Shown: positions 33,901-46,509 of the stretch, piece after piece | Position numbering within the stretch: position 1 is the first letter of the stretch | Layout: each line of letters begins with the position of its first letter | Origin: Xanthoparmelia taractica | Lineage: Eukaryota; Ascomycota; Lecanoromycetes; Lecanorales; Parmeliaceae | Assembly (NCBI GenBank): GCA_033085395.1 | Contig: JANQBS010000013.1 | Location: forward strand, 278,297-342,296 | Direction: 5' to 3' | Length of the DNA stretch: 64,000 nt | Translations under genes and position numbers: made by a program | Notes under the pieces: generated by a model | The model's database searches: none | The model's input: only the letters and a program-made list of their open reading frames with translations | Told to the model about the DNA's origin: nothing

Positions 33901-36900
33901 TGAGTCTGGAGCTCTTCTGCAAGTTCAACGGCGGCAAGAGAGTCCACGCCAAGATCGCCGATGTCAGCTTCATGTGCTATGTCCGCTGGAGAAAGCCCTG
34001 TGTATGAAGCAATGATGTCCCGCAGTCTCTTCTCAGCGCCGTCATCGACTGCGTCCGGAGTTGTCGCCCTGCTGCTATTATTCATATCAGGTGGAGTCTC
34101 GGTCCCTTTGGCGGACGTTGCTGAGGATGTCGTCTCGGAGGTCTCGATCGATACTTGTGGGAGATTCTTTCTTTCCATGGGAACCGCATGTGACGGCTTT
34201 GCGTTAGCAGAGTCTAGGAATCTCTCAAGCTTCGAGATTGGTAGCTTGGTGAATTGCGCCCCAGTGATGATCATGGCAAGGGCCCCGGTGCGTGTCATTA
34301 CGAAGATGTCACCTGCTGCTTGACCCTCGCCCGTGATTGTGTACTTTGTGTAGACGGTCCACGACTTGCGATTGTGAAAGTCGCACACTGAGGACATCGA
34401 GATGTGGTCGACACCTGTGGCGACGTAGACGTCCTCGCTGGTCACCAGGGTGCTGCTATTTATGAGGAGGCCCACGACTTGGATGAACGTGTCTATTGTT
34501 ACCGTATCGCAATACTGAGTTACTGTGCTCTCCTCGAAAGCGATTTGGGCTGCATCGGAGAGGTCAACATCGGCTATTGCCTCATCTTTATCTAGTGTGA
34601 TGTGAGAAATCCCTTGGAGGAAGTCGGCGTAGTGGACGACCAGGGAAAACAACCCGTACGCCCGGTTGCACATCAGCTTTTCGGTATTTGGTCTGTTCTG
34701 CAGCTCGTTCACCCTGTCAGCAATGAGTCTCTCGTATGTTCTGAAGTCAGGCGGCGAGGTCAGCATGACCTTGCCCTTCGCATGCGTTGAGACCCTTGGC
34801 TTTGGGTCGGTTTTGGAAACACTCTTGATCACGAAGCTCCATATCTGCGCATCACTGGACTTTTCGAGGGTCAGCGAAGCTTCTCGAGCCAGGTCGACGC
34901 CCAAAGCTGCCTGGAAGGACAAGTCGAGGAAGCGAAGGGTGCCCGCTTCGATATGTCCTTGAAGCAGCTGCACGCCCATCGCTGCGCACTCCATGTACAT
35001 GGACGCCGGACATAGTGGTCTTTGCCGAACCGCGTGGCCAGATACAATCTTGGTGAAACGCTGTGTTGCCTGGCAAATCCCGAATTCTCTGGTGCGGTCG
35101 TTCTTGTTCGCACTCTCCCCAACATTCACCAGTCTCGATGGCGCTTTTGGTTTTTGGGGCTCTTCTACGATGGTCTTCGTCTCGACCACGGTGGTCTTCT
35201 GTGCCTCAATGACCCGATCGATGTTCGGGAGCCAGTGTCCAGTTGGTTGGAACTCATAGGGTGGGAGCCAGATTTGCTTGTAGCCATCGTTTTTAGACTT
35301 GAGGAATTTCCAATACGATACCGAAATTCCTTCACGCCAGAGATTCCCTGTCACGTTGGACATCAGCTTCATGGGCTCCTGAGATTCTGACATCTTGATA
35401 GCCTGAAGAGAATGTTGTTCTGGCGTGGCCAATGCTCTTTTGACCATAGGGATGATTGGCGAGTCCATGCCAGCCTCCAGCCAAACGCAGGGACCAAGAC
35501 GTTTCTCAATTCGCCGAACAGCCTCTGAGAAATACACTGGTTCTCGCGCATGTTGAGAAGGTCTCGTCGCGGAGATTTGGTCACTCGGCTCGGCAGTACA
35601 GGTTTCCAAGGGAATTTCCGACTTAGAGTAAGTCAATGTTGCTGAGACCTGGTCAAGATCGTTGAGGATGGCCTTTGTGAACGTTGAGTGAAAACCATGG
35701 GTCACATCGAGCCGCTGACTTCGGGTGCCCGAATATCGTGGATCCTCGTTCAACATGCTTTCGGTTCGACCAATGGCGAGAGCGCTACCTACTACCACTT
35801 GACTCGATGGAGCATTGTAGCATGCGACCTCGATTTCTGGCTCCGCTGAACCCGCGTTGACGCTGGTGATCATGTCTTCCACAGCCTCGCGGCTACTATG
35901 TATCACAAGCATGGTTCCCCCTTCTGGACCCCATTTTGTTGCCATCAGCGATGCCCGAGAAGCAATGAGCGTGAGGCCATCCCGAAGTGAGAGCACCCCT
36001 GAGACTACCATGGCTGTTAGCTCGCCAAAGCTGTGACCGATTATTGCCTCTACCTGGAGACCGGCGTCAATCCAGCATTTGGCGCATGCGTATTGCATAG
36101 CGAAGGTGCCGCATTGCAGCGTTACCACGTCTGTGAGCGGTTCTGATTGGAATATTGCAGGAAGGAGTGTGGCAAACCCAAGATCAACGACAATTTTATC
36201 GCACTCATTGACGTAGTCTCTCAGACGTGGGTGAGATTCGTACAGGCTCTTCTCCATATTTACAGTTTTCTTTGTTTGGCCTCCAAAAGCTAGGACAACT
36301 CGTTTTGGCGTCTGTGGCACCTCGGAAGAAGGTTGAACCCCGTTTTTGAGGCTTTGCGCCAACTCATTGATGTCGGACGTGGATGTGACGAAAACTTGAC
36401 GGTGAAGCTTGCGTCGCTTACTGAGCGTGTATGCCAGGTCGCCCAAATTGGGCTTTGGGATTGTTTTCTGAAGGTATCGACCCAGATTCACTGCGTTTGC
36501 GTGCAGACTCTCTTGTGAGGCTGCACTTATGATTATTGGGTATGATGATCCGGCTTCAGCTGTCGCGATCTGCTTGGAGGCTTCGGCCATTTGCGGAGGT
36601 CCTTCGCAACAGATCATGGCGCAGTTACTGCCTGCCGCTCCGTAACTGTTTACACAGGCCGCCAATAATTCGGTCTCCCAACGGAGAACCTTGGAGGCAA
36701 TGCTCATTTTGTCCACTTCTAATGCAGGGATCTTAGGATTCAGGATTTTGTGGCTCGCCTGGGGTGGGATGCTGGCGTTTTTGATCATGGCGAGAATCTT
36801 GAGCACACTACCCACACCTGCTGCGGTCTCCATGTGACCTATATTGCCTTTGAGAGAGCCGATGTTCAACGGGTCGGTTCTGTCTTGTCCCCCAAACACT

Positions 36901-39100
36901 TCTCGGATACTGGCTATCTCTAACGGATCTCCGGCCTGAGTACCTGTCCCGTGAGCCTCAACATAGGACACTCGGTCCGAGCTCATGCCGGCTTGGTGCA
37001 AAACAGTCTGATACAATTTCTTTTGCGCAGGAGAATGTGGAATTGTTATGGACGATGACAGTCCACCCTGATTTGTCGCTATGCCGGGAATAACCCCAAG
37101 GATCTGATCGCCGTTTGCCAATGCTTGATCGAGAAGCTTTAGAACGAGCAATCCCCCACCTTCAGAGCGACAGTAGCCATCCGCAGTTTGATCGAATGGT
37201 TTGCATTGGCCTGTAGGGCTCAGGAATCCGGCTTTGGCTAGATCTAGGAAATTGTTTATTCCTGTCATGATATTGACTCCTCCTGCAAGAGCCATAGTAC
37301 ATTCGCCTGTCTGAATAGCCTTGCAGGCTCGATGGATGGCAACGAGAGAGGACGAACAAGCCGTATCCAGCACTTCAGAGGGGCCGCTCCAACCAAAATA
37401 GTAGCTTATCCTACCACATAGGAAAGCCCTGATTGTCCCCGTCGAGGTGTATGCTGTTGGTGGATGAGCGTTTGTATTATCGAGGTATTCCGCGAAGCTG
37501 GCGCCTATGAAACATCCAACAGCATCTCCTGATTCACGCCGATGCGAGGCCAGATAACCGCTTGAGTCCATGGCTTGATAAGCAAGTTCGAGGAGGACGC
37601 GTTGTTGAGGATCCATGTTCAATGCTTCTTTGGGGTTGGTGCGAAAGAACGCATGATCAAAATTCTCGATTTGATCAACAAAGTTGCCGTAGAATTTTCT
37701 CTTGTCAGTGAACTTGCGGTCTTGAGATGCACGAAAGCTCCCAGGCAGATCGAATCTATCCGTGGGAAGTTCTGTGTGTCGTGAAGTACCGCTGGAAATG
37801 AGATCCCAGAGCTCCTCCATGCTTTTAGCTCCTGGTACGCGACATGAAGCGCCAGTGATAGCGATAGCATCTCTCGGATAGGAATAGCCATCTTTCAATC
37901 TATCTGTTCGGAGATTGTACGTGGATTGGGCGATAAGGGATTGCACATCCACTTTTGTGATCTGGAGCTGAAGCTTGTGAAATGGCGATAGTGGGATGCA
38001 GTCCCCAATGCCAAATGTTGCAAATGTGTGGGATCGACGTCCGGATAGATCAAGATCTTTAGCCAGCTCTGTGAGGAGTGTATACCATTCGCACCGTGAC
38101 GCAAGGATTACACTGACTATCTCGTGAGTGAGTGAGACTTCTGTGATCAGATTGCCCGTCTTGTTGGACCTCACGGGGGCTTGCAAACTGCTGGCATGAG
38201 GAAGTCGAAGGTTCTCGGTCCTGTCGCACAGCCGGCAGAGCTCCTGGGCAAGTTCCGCGTTCTCGGGATTGTGTACTTTGCCCCGAATGAACATTTCTTG
38301 CACGAGCAGGCCTTGCTCTCGTGCGTAAGCTTGAAGCTTGAGAAGGACTGGCACCGGGCCAACGACGCTGAGTGTTTTCGGGTCCGTGACAGCGGATATA
38401 TACGACTTCATTCACTTGTTAGAATGTCTACTCTGTGATGGGAGCTAGGGAACAAGCGGCCGTTCAAGGAACTCACCCCGGGGAACCTTTTAACGAGTTC
38501 ATCTCCCTGGCCGACTCGTTTTGTACGAACAACAATGGTCGTTGCTCCTGGTACAGATTCGTCGTCTCCTAGTTCGCCATAAGCCCCGATTGCAAGCGCG
38601 ATTCGTGCCGCTATCGCCGCGTTCTCTGCGACCTCGGTTTCGTTTTTAGAACAAGCAATTGCTATGGCTGGTAGTAGGCCACCGCAGTAACCCTGCATAC
38701 CGCCCCCTTCGCGAAGCTGTGCTATGAATTGAGCATGTGACATCCCATGAAGCTCCAGATACTGGAAATATTGGCATGTCTGGATCACGACAAGCAATGG
38801 AAGTGATAAAATTCCGGACATGCAATTGGCGATTTGGGACGACTTCCCTGTGGTGATCCATTCTGATAGACTTTGCATATATCGGGGCCCTTGACCCAGA
38901 TCTGCAATATCTTGTCGTTCGTTCGCAAGGATGGTCCAGACATCTTTGAGCTTGGCTATGTTTTGCCCGAAAGATTGTAGATACTTGCATTGGCGGAGGA
39001 AGGTGTGTAGTTGGTTAAGATAACTCTCCCCAGGGGCTTTGCTTTGCGGACAGAATACTGCCACTGAGGCCACTGGGTGGCCGTTCATGTTGACCGACAT
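30914..39100 (-). CDS. Non-reducing polyketide synthase, SAT-KS-AT-PT-ACP-ACP-CMeT-hydrolase
   Basis: A 2617-residue iterative type I synthase. Exons: 39100-38477, 38405-32108, 32021-31656, 31540-31458 and 31396-30914. SAT starts the protein with GYCGG (Cys139) and the His region RGKVHNPEN (His253). KS begins about residue 387, with DTACSSS (Cys558), VEAHGTG and GNIGHMETAAG. AT has GHSFGEL (Ser1000). PT begins near 1300 with SGHAVRQRPLCPASMY (His1332) and CDTVTIDTF. Tandem ACPs show LGVDSL (Ser1697) and LGIDSL (Ser1807). CMeT holds EVGAGFGGTT (about 2090) and GTNCVHATMN. The end is an alpha/beta hydrolase with IHGGGH, GWSTGGH (Ser2393), HGTADE (Asp2555) and GARHIHD. No ketoreductase is present. 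This order predicts a C-methylated aromatic (orsellinate or resorcylate-like) product, released by the hydrolase. The chemical product is inferred, not known. Confidence 0.95.
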
Positions 39101-39684
39101 TGCCGGCCTTGATGGGTTGTTGAAACGAGGAAAGCTAGGGAGTGCTGTGGTACTAGTCGCTCAAGACTAGGCGGGTGGTCGAGGTTTTGAAGCAGATGGC
39201 CTTCTAGGTATATCGACTCGCCTCTGTTTAAGCTTCTGTACGACTTCTTTGGAAGGTTCCATACAGCCTCAAGATCTGCAGCACCGATTTCGGTAGGCCG
39301 TTGGGTTGTGTGTTTCTGCATCTGGTATGTATTTCGGTATCGCCCAAGTCTGCAGCATCTTCGGAGGTACCCAATGTATAATACCTTCGGCTTCGTTTCG
39401 GCGTAATCCCGTATCAACGCACGTCCTTCGGAGCTTGGATTGAGCCACTGGTAACACCGGAGCGCTTCAGTACCGTGCATTGGGTATCGATTCTCAGCGG
39501 GTCGCATGGATTACGTAGGGCACCCTTAGACTGCGATCCCTGGACGATTCTTTACAACCATCACTATTGTCATCCTTTACCAAAGCGCTTCGTCGAATCC
39601 TCGAGTCTCACAGTATCACACGACGGTCGGTTTCTCTTGTTTCTAATCTCTAGCGATAACTCTGAATACCAGCTAGATTCAACA
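39101..39684. promoter_or_regulatory. Shared divergent promoter of PKS and first P450
   Basis: The 584 bp between the two start codons serve both genes, which supports joint control. No specific zinc-cluster site could be proved by eye. Confidence 0.5.
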
Positions 39685-41421
39685 ATGTCGACGATTTCCA
39701 GTATGGTTCCTTCATTGGCGGCTTCGGCCAGCCAGGTTTTGGGTACTACGAGTGTCATCCTGATTCTTGTGAGTATTCGCAGAAGACACTCATCAGCACA
39801 GATGAACTGAGGGTAATCTGTAGTACTACGTCGCCTTCGCAATCTACGACATCTACTTCCATCCGTTATCGAAATACCCAGGACCAAAGATGACAGCCAT
39901 CTCTCGCTTGCCCCTCATCTATTCCACAATTTCGGGAAATACGTGGCGGTTCACGGAAAAACTCCACGCGCAATACGGATCGATTGTTCGAATCGCTCCC
40001 GACGAGATCTCTACCACATCTTCTGGCGCGTGGAAGGACATATACACAACGAAGCCACTCCTGCCAAAGGATCCATATAGTCAAACTCCACCTATGAACG
40101 GGGCAGAGTCGCTCTTCACGGCTGCTGGAGAAACGCATCAGCGGATTCGGAAGACCTTTATCAACGCATTTTCTGACAGAGCATTGAAGGACCAGGGCCC
40201 AATTATCGACTCTTACGCTAATCTTTTGATGACAAGGCTTCGTAGGGAGATCGGAAAACACCCTGAAGGAAAAGTCGACATGGCAAAATACTACGGATAC
40301 GCGACTTTGGACATTATCACGGACCTTACATTTGGGGAATCTTTCTATGGTTTGGAGGGCGACAACGAACACTCGTGGATCCTGGGTTTCTTTCTCGGAG
40401 CAAAGTTTGGCTCGGTGAGGAACAGCTTGAGCCGCTTTCCTCCCATCGATAAGATATTCGGGTGGATCTTCCTTCGGCTTACCGCAAAGAACAGGGCGCA
40501 GAGCTGGCGAGTGGCGACGGACAAGATTTCGCGTCGATTGGAAATGGGGGATTTAGGCCCGTCGAGATCGGACTTCCTCACGCCGGTTGTGGGGAGGCTG
40601 GACGAGACGCAGCAGAAGGGGGTCACTAGGAAAGAACTGAATACGAATGCGCTTGCTGTGGTCATTGCTGGGTGCCAATTGACAACTGTGGCATTGGCCA
40701 CCTCCACTTACCTTCTGATGCGCTACCCCGAGACGTTAAAGCAGCTCACAACTGAAGTCCGGGAGAGCTTCGACTCAGAGGCCGACATCACCATCTCTTC
40801 TACTATGAACTTGCCGTACCTTATAGCCGTTATCAACGAAACTCTACGAATTCACCATCCAACGCCTATAAATCTGCCTAGAATTGTCCCGCCAGAAGGC
40901 CAAATGATCGATGGCCACTGGATCCCTGGAGGTGTCAGTGCATCCTTTTTCTGACTATATCTGTAGAAGATGAATGATCTCTGACCGTCGTCCAGAATAT
41001 TATTGGTGTAAATTTGCAAAATATTCAGAACGATCCTGACAACTGGGTGGAGCCTCGCGTTTTCCATCCTGAAAGGTTTCTGCCCGAAAGCGACTCGAGA
41101 TACCAGAAACGTTTCGATAGGGATGATAAGCAGGCATTCCAGCCATTTTCCGTGGGTGGGCGGAATTGTATGGGGGGAAAGTAAGTTTGTGCGACATCTG
41201 GCAACGCGTTCCTTTTCTTTCATTCTTGCAGTCTTCCTGAGTTAATCTTCGATGACAGGGTCTTCCTCGCAGAGGCACGATTGATTCTTTCAAAGATGGT
41301 CTGGAACTTTGATCTCGAGATGGCCGATCCGAATGATTGGAATTGGCTGGATCAGAAGGCCTTCCTCGTCTTCGAGCCCAAGGCGCTGATTGTTAAGCTG
41401 AAGGAAAAGGCATTACCATAG
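39685..41421 (+). CDS. Cytochrome P450, divergent to the PKS, with altered helix I
   Basis: A 513-residue fungal P450. Exons are 39685-39768, 39824-40933, 40996-41180 and 41259-41421. An N-terminal membrane anchor spans the first splice junction, followed by the HPLSKYPGPK hinge. The ETLR motif is NETLRIH, the PERF motif is HPERFLP, and the haem loop is FSVGGRNCMGGK. Helix I, at residues 310-316, reads AGCQLTT, where the family normally has AGxET with an acidic residue followed by threonine; here Gln313 and Leu314 take their places. Its placement beside the synthase suggests a tailoring oxidation or coupling of the polyketide. The four-exon model is internally consistent. Confidence 0.92.
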
Positions 41422-42734
41422 GATGGCGGAGTCCAAAGCCCGTATTCAACATACTGGCTGACCCTCTGTTTTTGCGCTCGCGCTTCCTTTCTCGTTAAAG
41501 CTACAAGTAGTGCGGCGGTCATGAAACAAAAGCTGTTGCAGGATTCACTGTGCTAAGATGTGGTTTCCCCAACCTGGGCTTGTGCGGGTGCTTTGAAACA
41601 TGAGAAATTTGCTATGCTAATATTTAGAAGTTGTAGCGCGAAGTTGCATGAGCAGATCAATTGGCCAACACATCCAGCCGTCACGGGCACAAAAAGATAT
41701 ACAGATCTGAATGACAGTACTGCAAAGTAGCGCACCCCGTGTGTCTCATCAACCTACAGACGCAACTCAGCTGCCTAAAAGCCCCCTACCATCGCATAGG
41801 CAATACCCTACATCGCTCTCCAGTGTTCTTGTCGTTTTCCCCGCAAAGCCGAAGCTTCCCACGTTAGGAAATCCTGCGATGGCAATATTGTTACACGCGA
41901 CTCCGGGCTCAGGCGGATGTCGGCAGTTTGTTCCTGCTGTGACGGTGAGAAATTGGCAAGATAGAGGTCCAACACAAGTAGAGAAGGTGCTTTTGACTCT
42001 ACCCATCTGCAAGAGGTATGTACAAACCGTGGGGCAATGGATCGAGCGGGCCAATGCTTCCATGCCTGGTGGATGATAAGTGATGCTGAAGGCCGCACCA
42101 TATCCGAACACGGGTAATGTCGGCGCCATCGAGACGCATCGTACGCGTAGACTGGATCTCCATTTGCAGCATCGTTGCCCTGCTTCCCGCTCGTTCGCAT
42201 CGTGCTACCGGTCCAGCGCAGTGATCGGCAAGAACGACATACCCCCCAGCGGTGAGGAATGGCATCCGAAAGATAACACAGTAGTTTCCGACTCCCTGAA
42301 TGACGCTGGTTCGCAGCCGATGCGCAGACCAAGCAATCAAGTTGTATCCGATTAGGTGGACGAACGCTAATGGCGCGCAAATATTTGGAGTCGAGATGCA
42401 CTCTGCTCGTCGAAGGCCGAATATGCAGAACGCTTTGAACATTGTGCAGAATAGCGAATATTTCTACGTACTGGAATTCTTTTCGATCCGAAATACTTTT
42501 GTCAGAAGTCGGAGCATTGTGAATCTACCGAAAAGACCTGCATATACGACCTTGGCCGAAATCCGATTAACGGAGCCGAATCGCCCACACCCACCGTCAT
42601 ATCTAGCAATTGTTCCATCTTTCCTCGATCTGACTCGACTTCCTTTTTGCTTGTGATTCCTAGTATCGCTCGTCGACGTAAGAAGAGCGGATTCCAAGCC
42701 TTTCGGCTCTGCGACTGCTGGAACCAGAAACGCC
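41422..42734. other. Intergenic region between the two P450 genes
   Basis: Two overlapping minus-strand open frames (41767-42442) are present, without recognised domains. I do not call a gene. The left side is the P450 3' flank, and the right side is the second P450 promoter. Confidence 0.4.
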
Positions 42735-44537
42735 ATGGGCGCCCTCGACATCGTCGTCGCGTGGCCATTGACCACCGTTGCCGCCTGCTTCACTCTCTAC
42801 GTTCTCCTCCTATACACCTACCGCCTCACACTGCACCCGCTTGCCAAGTACCCCGGACCCCGTCTCGCAGCAGTGACCTTTTGGTTCGAATTCTACCATG
42901 ACTTCTTCCGCGGCGGCCAATACCTCTTCCGCATCCGCGACATGCACGCTAAATATGGCCACATTGTGCGCATCTCGCCCGACGAACTGCACATCAACGA
43001 CCCTTCCTTCCTTCCCGAGCTGATGCCCGCCGGCGGGCGTCGCAGGGACAAGTATTCGCGCATGATACAGGTATTTGGCTTCTCGCAGGCCGCGGGCGCC
43101 ACGGCCGAGCACGACTTGCATCGGACCCGGCGGGCCGCCATGTCCAAGATGTTCTCGAAAGAGTCGGTGAGGAGGCTGGAGCCGATTATGCGGACGAATT
43201 TGGACAAGTTGCTCGTTCGGTTGAGGGAATTCCAGGCCGATGGGAGGGAGCTTAGTCTGTTGCCCATGTTTGGGGCTTTTACGAATGATGTGATATCCGA
43301 ATATGCGTATGGCTTTAGTATGAACTGGGTGCAAGCGCCGCAGTTTAACAAGGACTTCTTTGAAATGGTGGGTTAGCCAGACGATGTGTATTTGATCTTG
43401 ATGGCTAAGGATCTTCCCCCAGATTGACGGCTTCCATGACTTTGGGCCTTTTGCGGTCCAGTTCAAGTGGTTTTTGCCGCTCTTCGGCAGGCTGCCGCGG
43501 TGGCTGGTGCTGAGAATAAATCCAGGATTCGGGAGCTTCATACAATTCAAAAAGGTGATCCTAGCGGCTTGCTCGCTCCTTTTGATGATTGGAGCTAATC
43601 TTTTTTGTAGCAACTGTTAGGCAACATCGACAGAGTTGCAAAAGCACATCACGAAGGCAAGGACAACAAAACGGTTTTTGATGAGATATTCGACAGCAAA
43701 CTGTCCGAGGAGGATAAACAACCGACCCGTTTGCTCCAAGAGGCCCAGAACTTCTCCATCGCGGGCACAGAAACCACATCTTGGATTCTAAGTGTACGTC
43801 ATACGAGTAGTGCAGGGGGGCCCCATTTATTTTATGATAAAGTTGACTTTAGTCCCAGATCATGACCGTCCACCTCCTTACCAACCCCCAGGTCCTCTCG
43901 AAACTGAGAACCGAACTCAAGGCCGCCCTGCCGGACGTCTCGGCGCCGTTGTCCATCAGGAACATTGAACAGCTGCCCTACCTCAGCGCCGTCATCACCG
44001 AGGGCCTCCGCCTCGCAATGGGCACCAGCCAACGCCAGACGCGCATCAGTCCTACCGAGGTCATGACTTTTAACGACGGCAAGAAGCAATGGCATATCCC
44101 GCCCGGGGTGAGCATCGGCCCCTTCCCCTCCCCTTTCCCCCAAACATTCCCCCAACACATGGCACAATTCTAACCCCCGCGCGCTCCAGACACCCGTCGG
44201 CATGGCCGCGCCCCTCGTCCACCTGAACCCAGACATCTTCGCTGACCCCATGACATTCCGCCCGGAGCGCTTCATCGAGAACCCGCAGCTGAAGCGCTAC
44301 CTGATGACCTTTTCGCAAGGCTCGCGGCAGTGCCTGGGCATGCAGCTCGCGTACACGGAGCTCTTCCTCATGCACTCGGAGATCTGGCGGCGCTTCGGCA
44401 GCAAGGAGGACCACGGCGAGGACGGCTGGTGGGAGCTGTTCGAGACGGATCGCAGTGATACGGATATGGCGTCTGATCGGTTCGTTCCGTATCCCAAGGC
44501 GGATAGTAAGGGGATTCGGATCAAGGTGTGCAAATGA
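42735..44537 (+). CDS. Cytochrome P450, second
   Basis: A 514-residue P450. Exons are 42735-43367, 43423-43554, 43611-43793, 43859-44107 and 44190-44537. The N-terminus has a membrane segment and the HPLAKYPGPR hinge. Helix I is canonical, FSIAGTETTSW. The ExxR motif is TEGLRLA, the PERF motif is FRPERFI, and the haem loop is FSQGSRQCLGM. In exon 4 the acceptor is chosen at 43858 so that WILS|IMTVHLL matches the family; the acceptor at 43852 would add two residues and also keep frame. It is on the same strand as the first P450, 1.3 kb away, and could be another tailoring enzyme, but membership is inferred from position only. Confidence 0.92.
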
Positions 44538-44840
44538 AGCAGGGCGGTGGGCTTGGAGGTCCCGAGGAGGGTGGCGCTCTACGGTTATTGGTTGGTTCGT
44601 CAGGGATATCAAGATAAATTCGTAATTTGTGAAGTAAAGCGTGCTCCCTCATACGAGGTGTCGAGCATGCTCGGTATGATGAGAACACAAGACGGGATTT
44701 CGGTGGTACTTAACTTTGCATGCATCATCTGGGGTATATCAATAGAGCTGCTTCGTCACAAAAAATGTTGACAACATCCAAAGACATCTAAAGCCCGGGC
44801 TTCTTGTCAGTCATTAAACCGTTCTGTCGTTGCCCTACCC
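44538..44840. other. Convergent intergenic region
   Basis: It lies between the P450 and the following minus-strand gene. No other gene was recognised. Confidence 0.5.
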
Positions 44841-45866
44841 TTATATTTTCGACTTTTCCGCGTCCCATATCACTTCCACCCCGCTCTTCTCCTTACGGTA
44901 CACAGCGAGAAACATTTCCTTCAGCTTCTCCGGTGTCAACGCCGTTTGCCCGCCAACGACCCCTGCACCCGTGGCTGCCAAAGCTACACTTCCACCTGCC
45001 GCGCCAAGTGCAACGATTCCATTGACTGCTGCTCCGCCCATGGCCGCGCTCTGACACCACGCGAACACGCTACCGGCTTGTACAAGTCCAATCGAGGATT
45101 GCCAAGCCGCCGCGGCCGAACCAGCCACAGGACCAGCAGCCGCGAACCCAGCTGCTCCGAGAATAGGAAGTGCGACGAGTGACGCTATCACGCCGACTCC
45201 ACCAACAATCTGGGAGGTAAGAAGGAAGGGATGAGCTTTGGCGTAGGCACGGATTCGATCGCCCTTAGATACTTGGCTGGATTCGGCAACTAGAAAATAT
45301 CAATACTACTCCAGTAGCCTACACAAAAATCACTTACGGAGTCTCTCCATCTCCTTTTCGAACTCCAGACTCCAACACCCAAGGATATAAGGGCCCATCG
45401 CCATAGAGAAGACGTCATCGGGGAAAATTCCATGACTGTAGTTTGCCCGCACCTCACCGTCGCTCAGCTCCTCGAAGGGTTCGTGCGTTGTCATGACCTG
45501 GTAGAGCAGACTGCCTTGTGCAAATCTCTCCGCTCGCTTCACCTTTTCTGCCTCGTCAAGCCCACGGATGCTGTAAGGAGGGATAGAGAAACGAGAAGGG
45601 TAGAGGCTCGGACCTCCCTTTTCTGACGACAAGGTCTCTACTGAGCCATCTTGGTGAAGAAGGATATTCCAGGGCCTGAAGGCTGCACCTGAACTCGGGC
45701 TTGACGAGAACGATTTGACGATGCCTTCAAGCCATTGTTGTCGTACTTTCTCAGTCATGTCAGGTGATTCTTTGATGTCGCTAAGGTTTTGTATGGCATA
45801 TTCATCGGGAGTGTCAGCGCGCTGCCATTTGACTTGAATGCGACATGTCGTTAGTTGACGATCCAT
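44841..45866 (-). CDS. Kinase-like protein with IFI6/IFI27-like hydrophobic C-terminus
   Basis: A 325-residue protein of unknown role. Exons 45866-45338 and 45289-44841 join to read MERL|LAESSQVSKGDRIRAYAKA. The N-terminal half shows text like the C-lobe of a kinase (AERFAQGSLLYQVMTTHEPFEEL, then GPYILGCWSLEF), but no full catalytic loop or glycine-rich loop is visible, so it is a kinase-like fragment, not an active kinase. The second half has IVGGVGVIASLVALPILGAA and a long run of Gly/Ala/Ser helices ending near GQTALTPEKL. That pattern resembles the interferon-induced IFI6/IFI27 module (Pfam Ifi-6-16). Membrane insertion is likely. A fungal immunity or mitochondrial role is only inferred by analogy. 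It is just downstream of the second P450. Confidence 0.75.
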
Positions 45867-46509
45867 GTTGGGTCAGTAATCTCCTTGGATGGGCTATGGT
45901 GCTGTAAGATAGGTGGGATTTGAAAGTAAGGTTGTACTATATGAGAAGTAGGCTGTGAAACCGAGGGAGTGTGTATGATTTCTAAAGGGTGAGTTGATAT
46001 GTATGTCAAAGAGTGATGTGCTAGTAGAAGATCAATCTGGAATTGCTAGGAAAGGTTCTTGTATGAACTGAAGGAGTATGATACATTTCTCATCTATCCA
46101 TCTAGAGTAGAGTTGCTTTTGGTGCTTTTGATGCTTGTCATACTACAGATGGGATGCTCAGTCATTCATTCAATCAGCCTAGCTCACCCCCACGATCCCC
46201 TAACGGGGCAAGCGCTAAAAGCGGCAGCCCTAAGAGAGGTCTGTTTCAGGTTTTGGCTTAGTCGTTTCGCTGCCAAGACAGTCTAAACATGCGTCATACT
46301 CTAATCTTAGGCGACAAACTCTAAGCTTAGGTAAATTACCTTAGGGTAAAGGTAGCAAACAACTCTGCCTGTTATGATTTAAGTCGTATACATCTACTCC
46401 ATCTGCAACTTTTCATTCCACCTGCCACCCCCATCTACAGTCTTCTTTCTTCTGAATCCCCGCACCCAAGTACGTATAGCTCCAGAGAAGCTCAGCTCTT
46501 GCCGGCAAC
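45867..46509. other. Divergent promoter region of the kinase-like gene and VID27
   Basis: It contains both upstream regions. CTTAGG/ACCTTAGGGT words lie at 46307-46346. No other gene was recognised. Confidence 0.5.

Noticed and set aside
39101..39684. AflR-type TCG-N5-CGA operator in the PKS/P450 promoter
   Set aside because: The nearest site has six bases of spacing, so no clear match could be claimed.
41767..42442. Overlapping minus-strand open frames between the P450 genes
   Set aside because: No known domain, and neither has a consistent splice or start.
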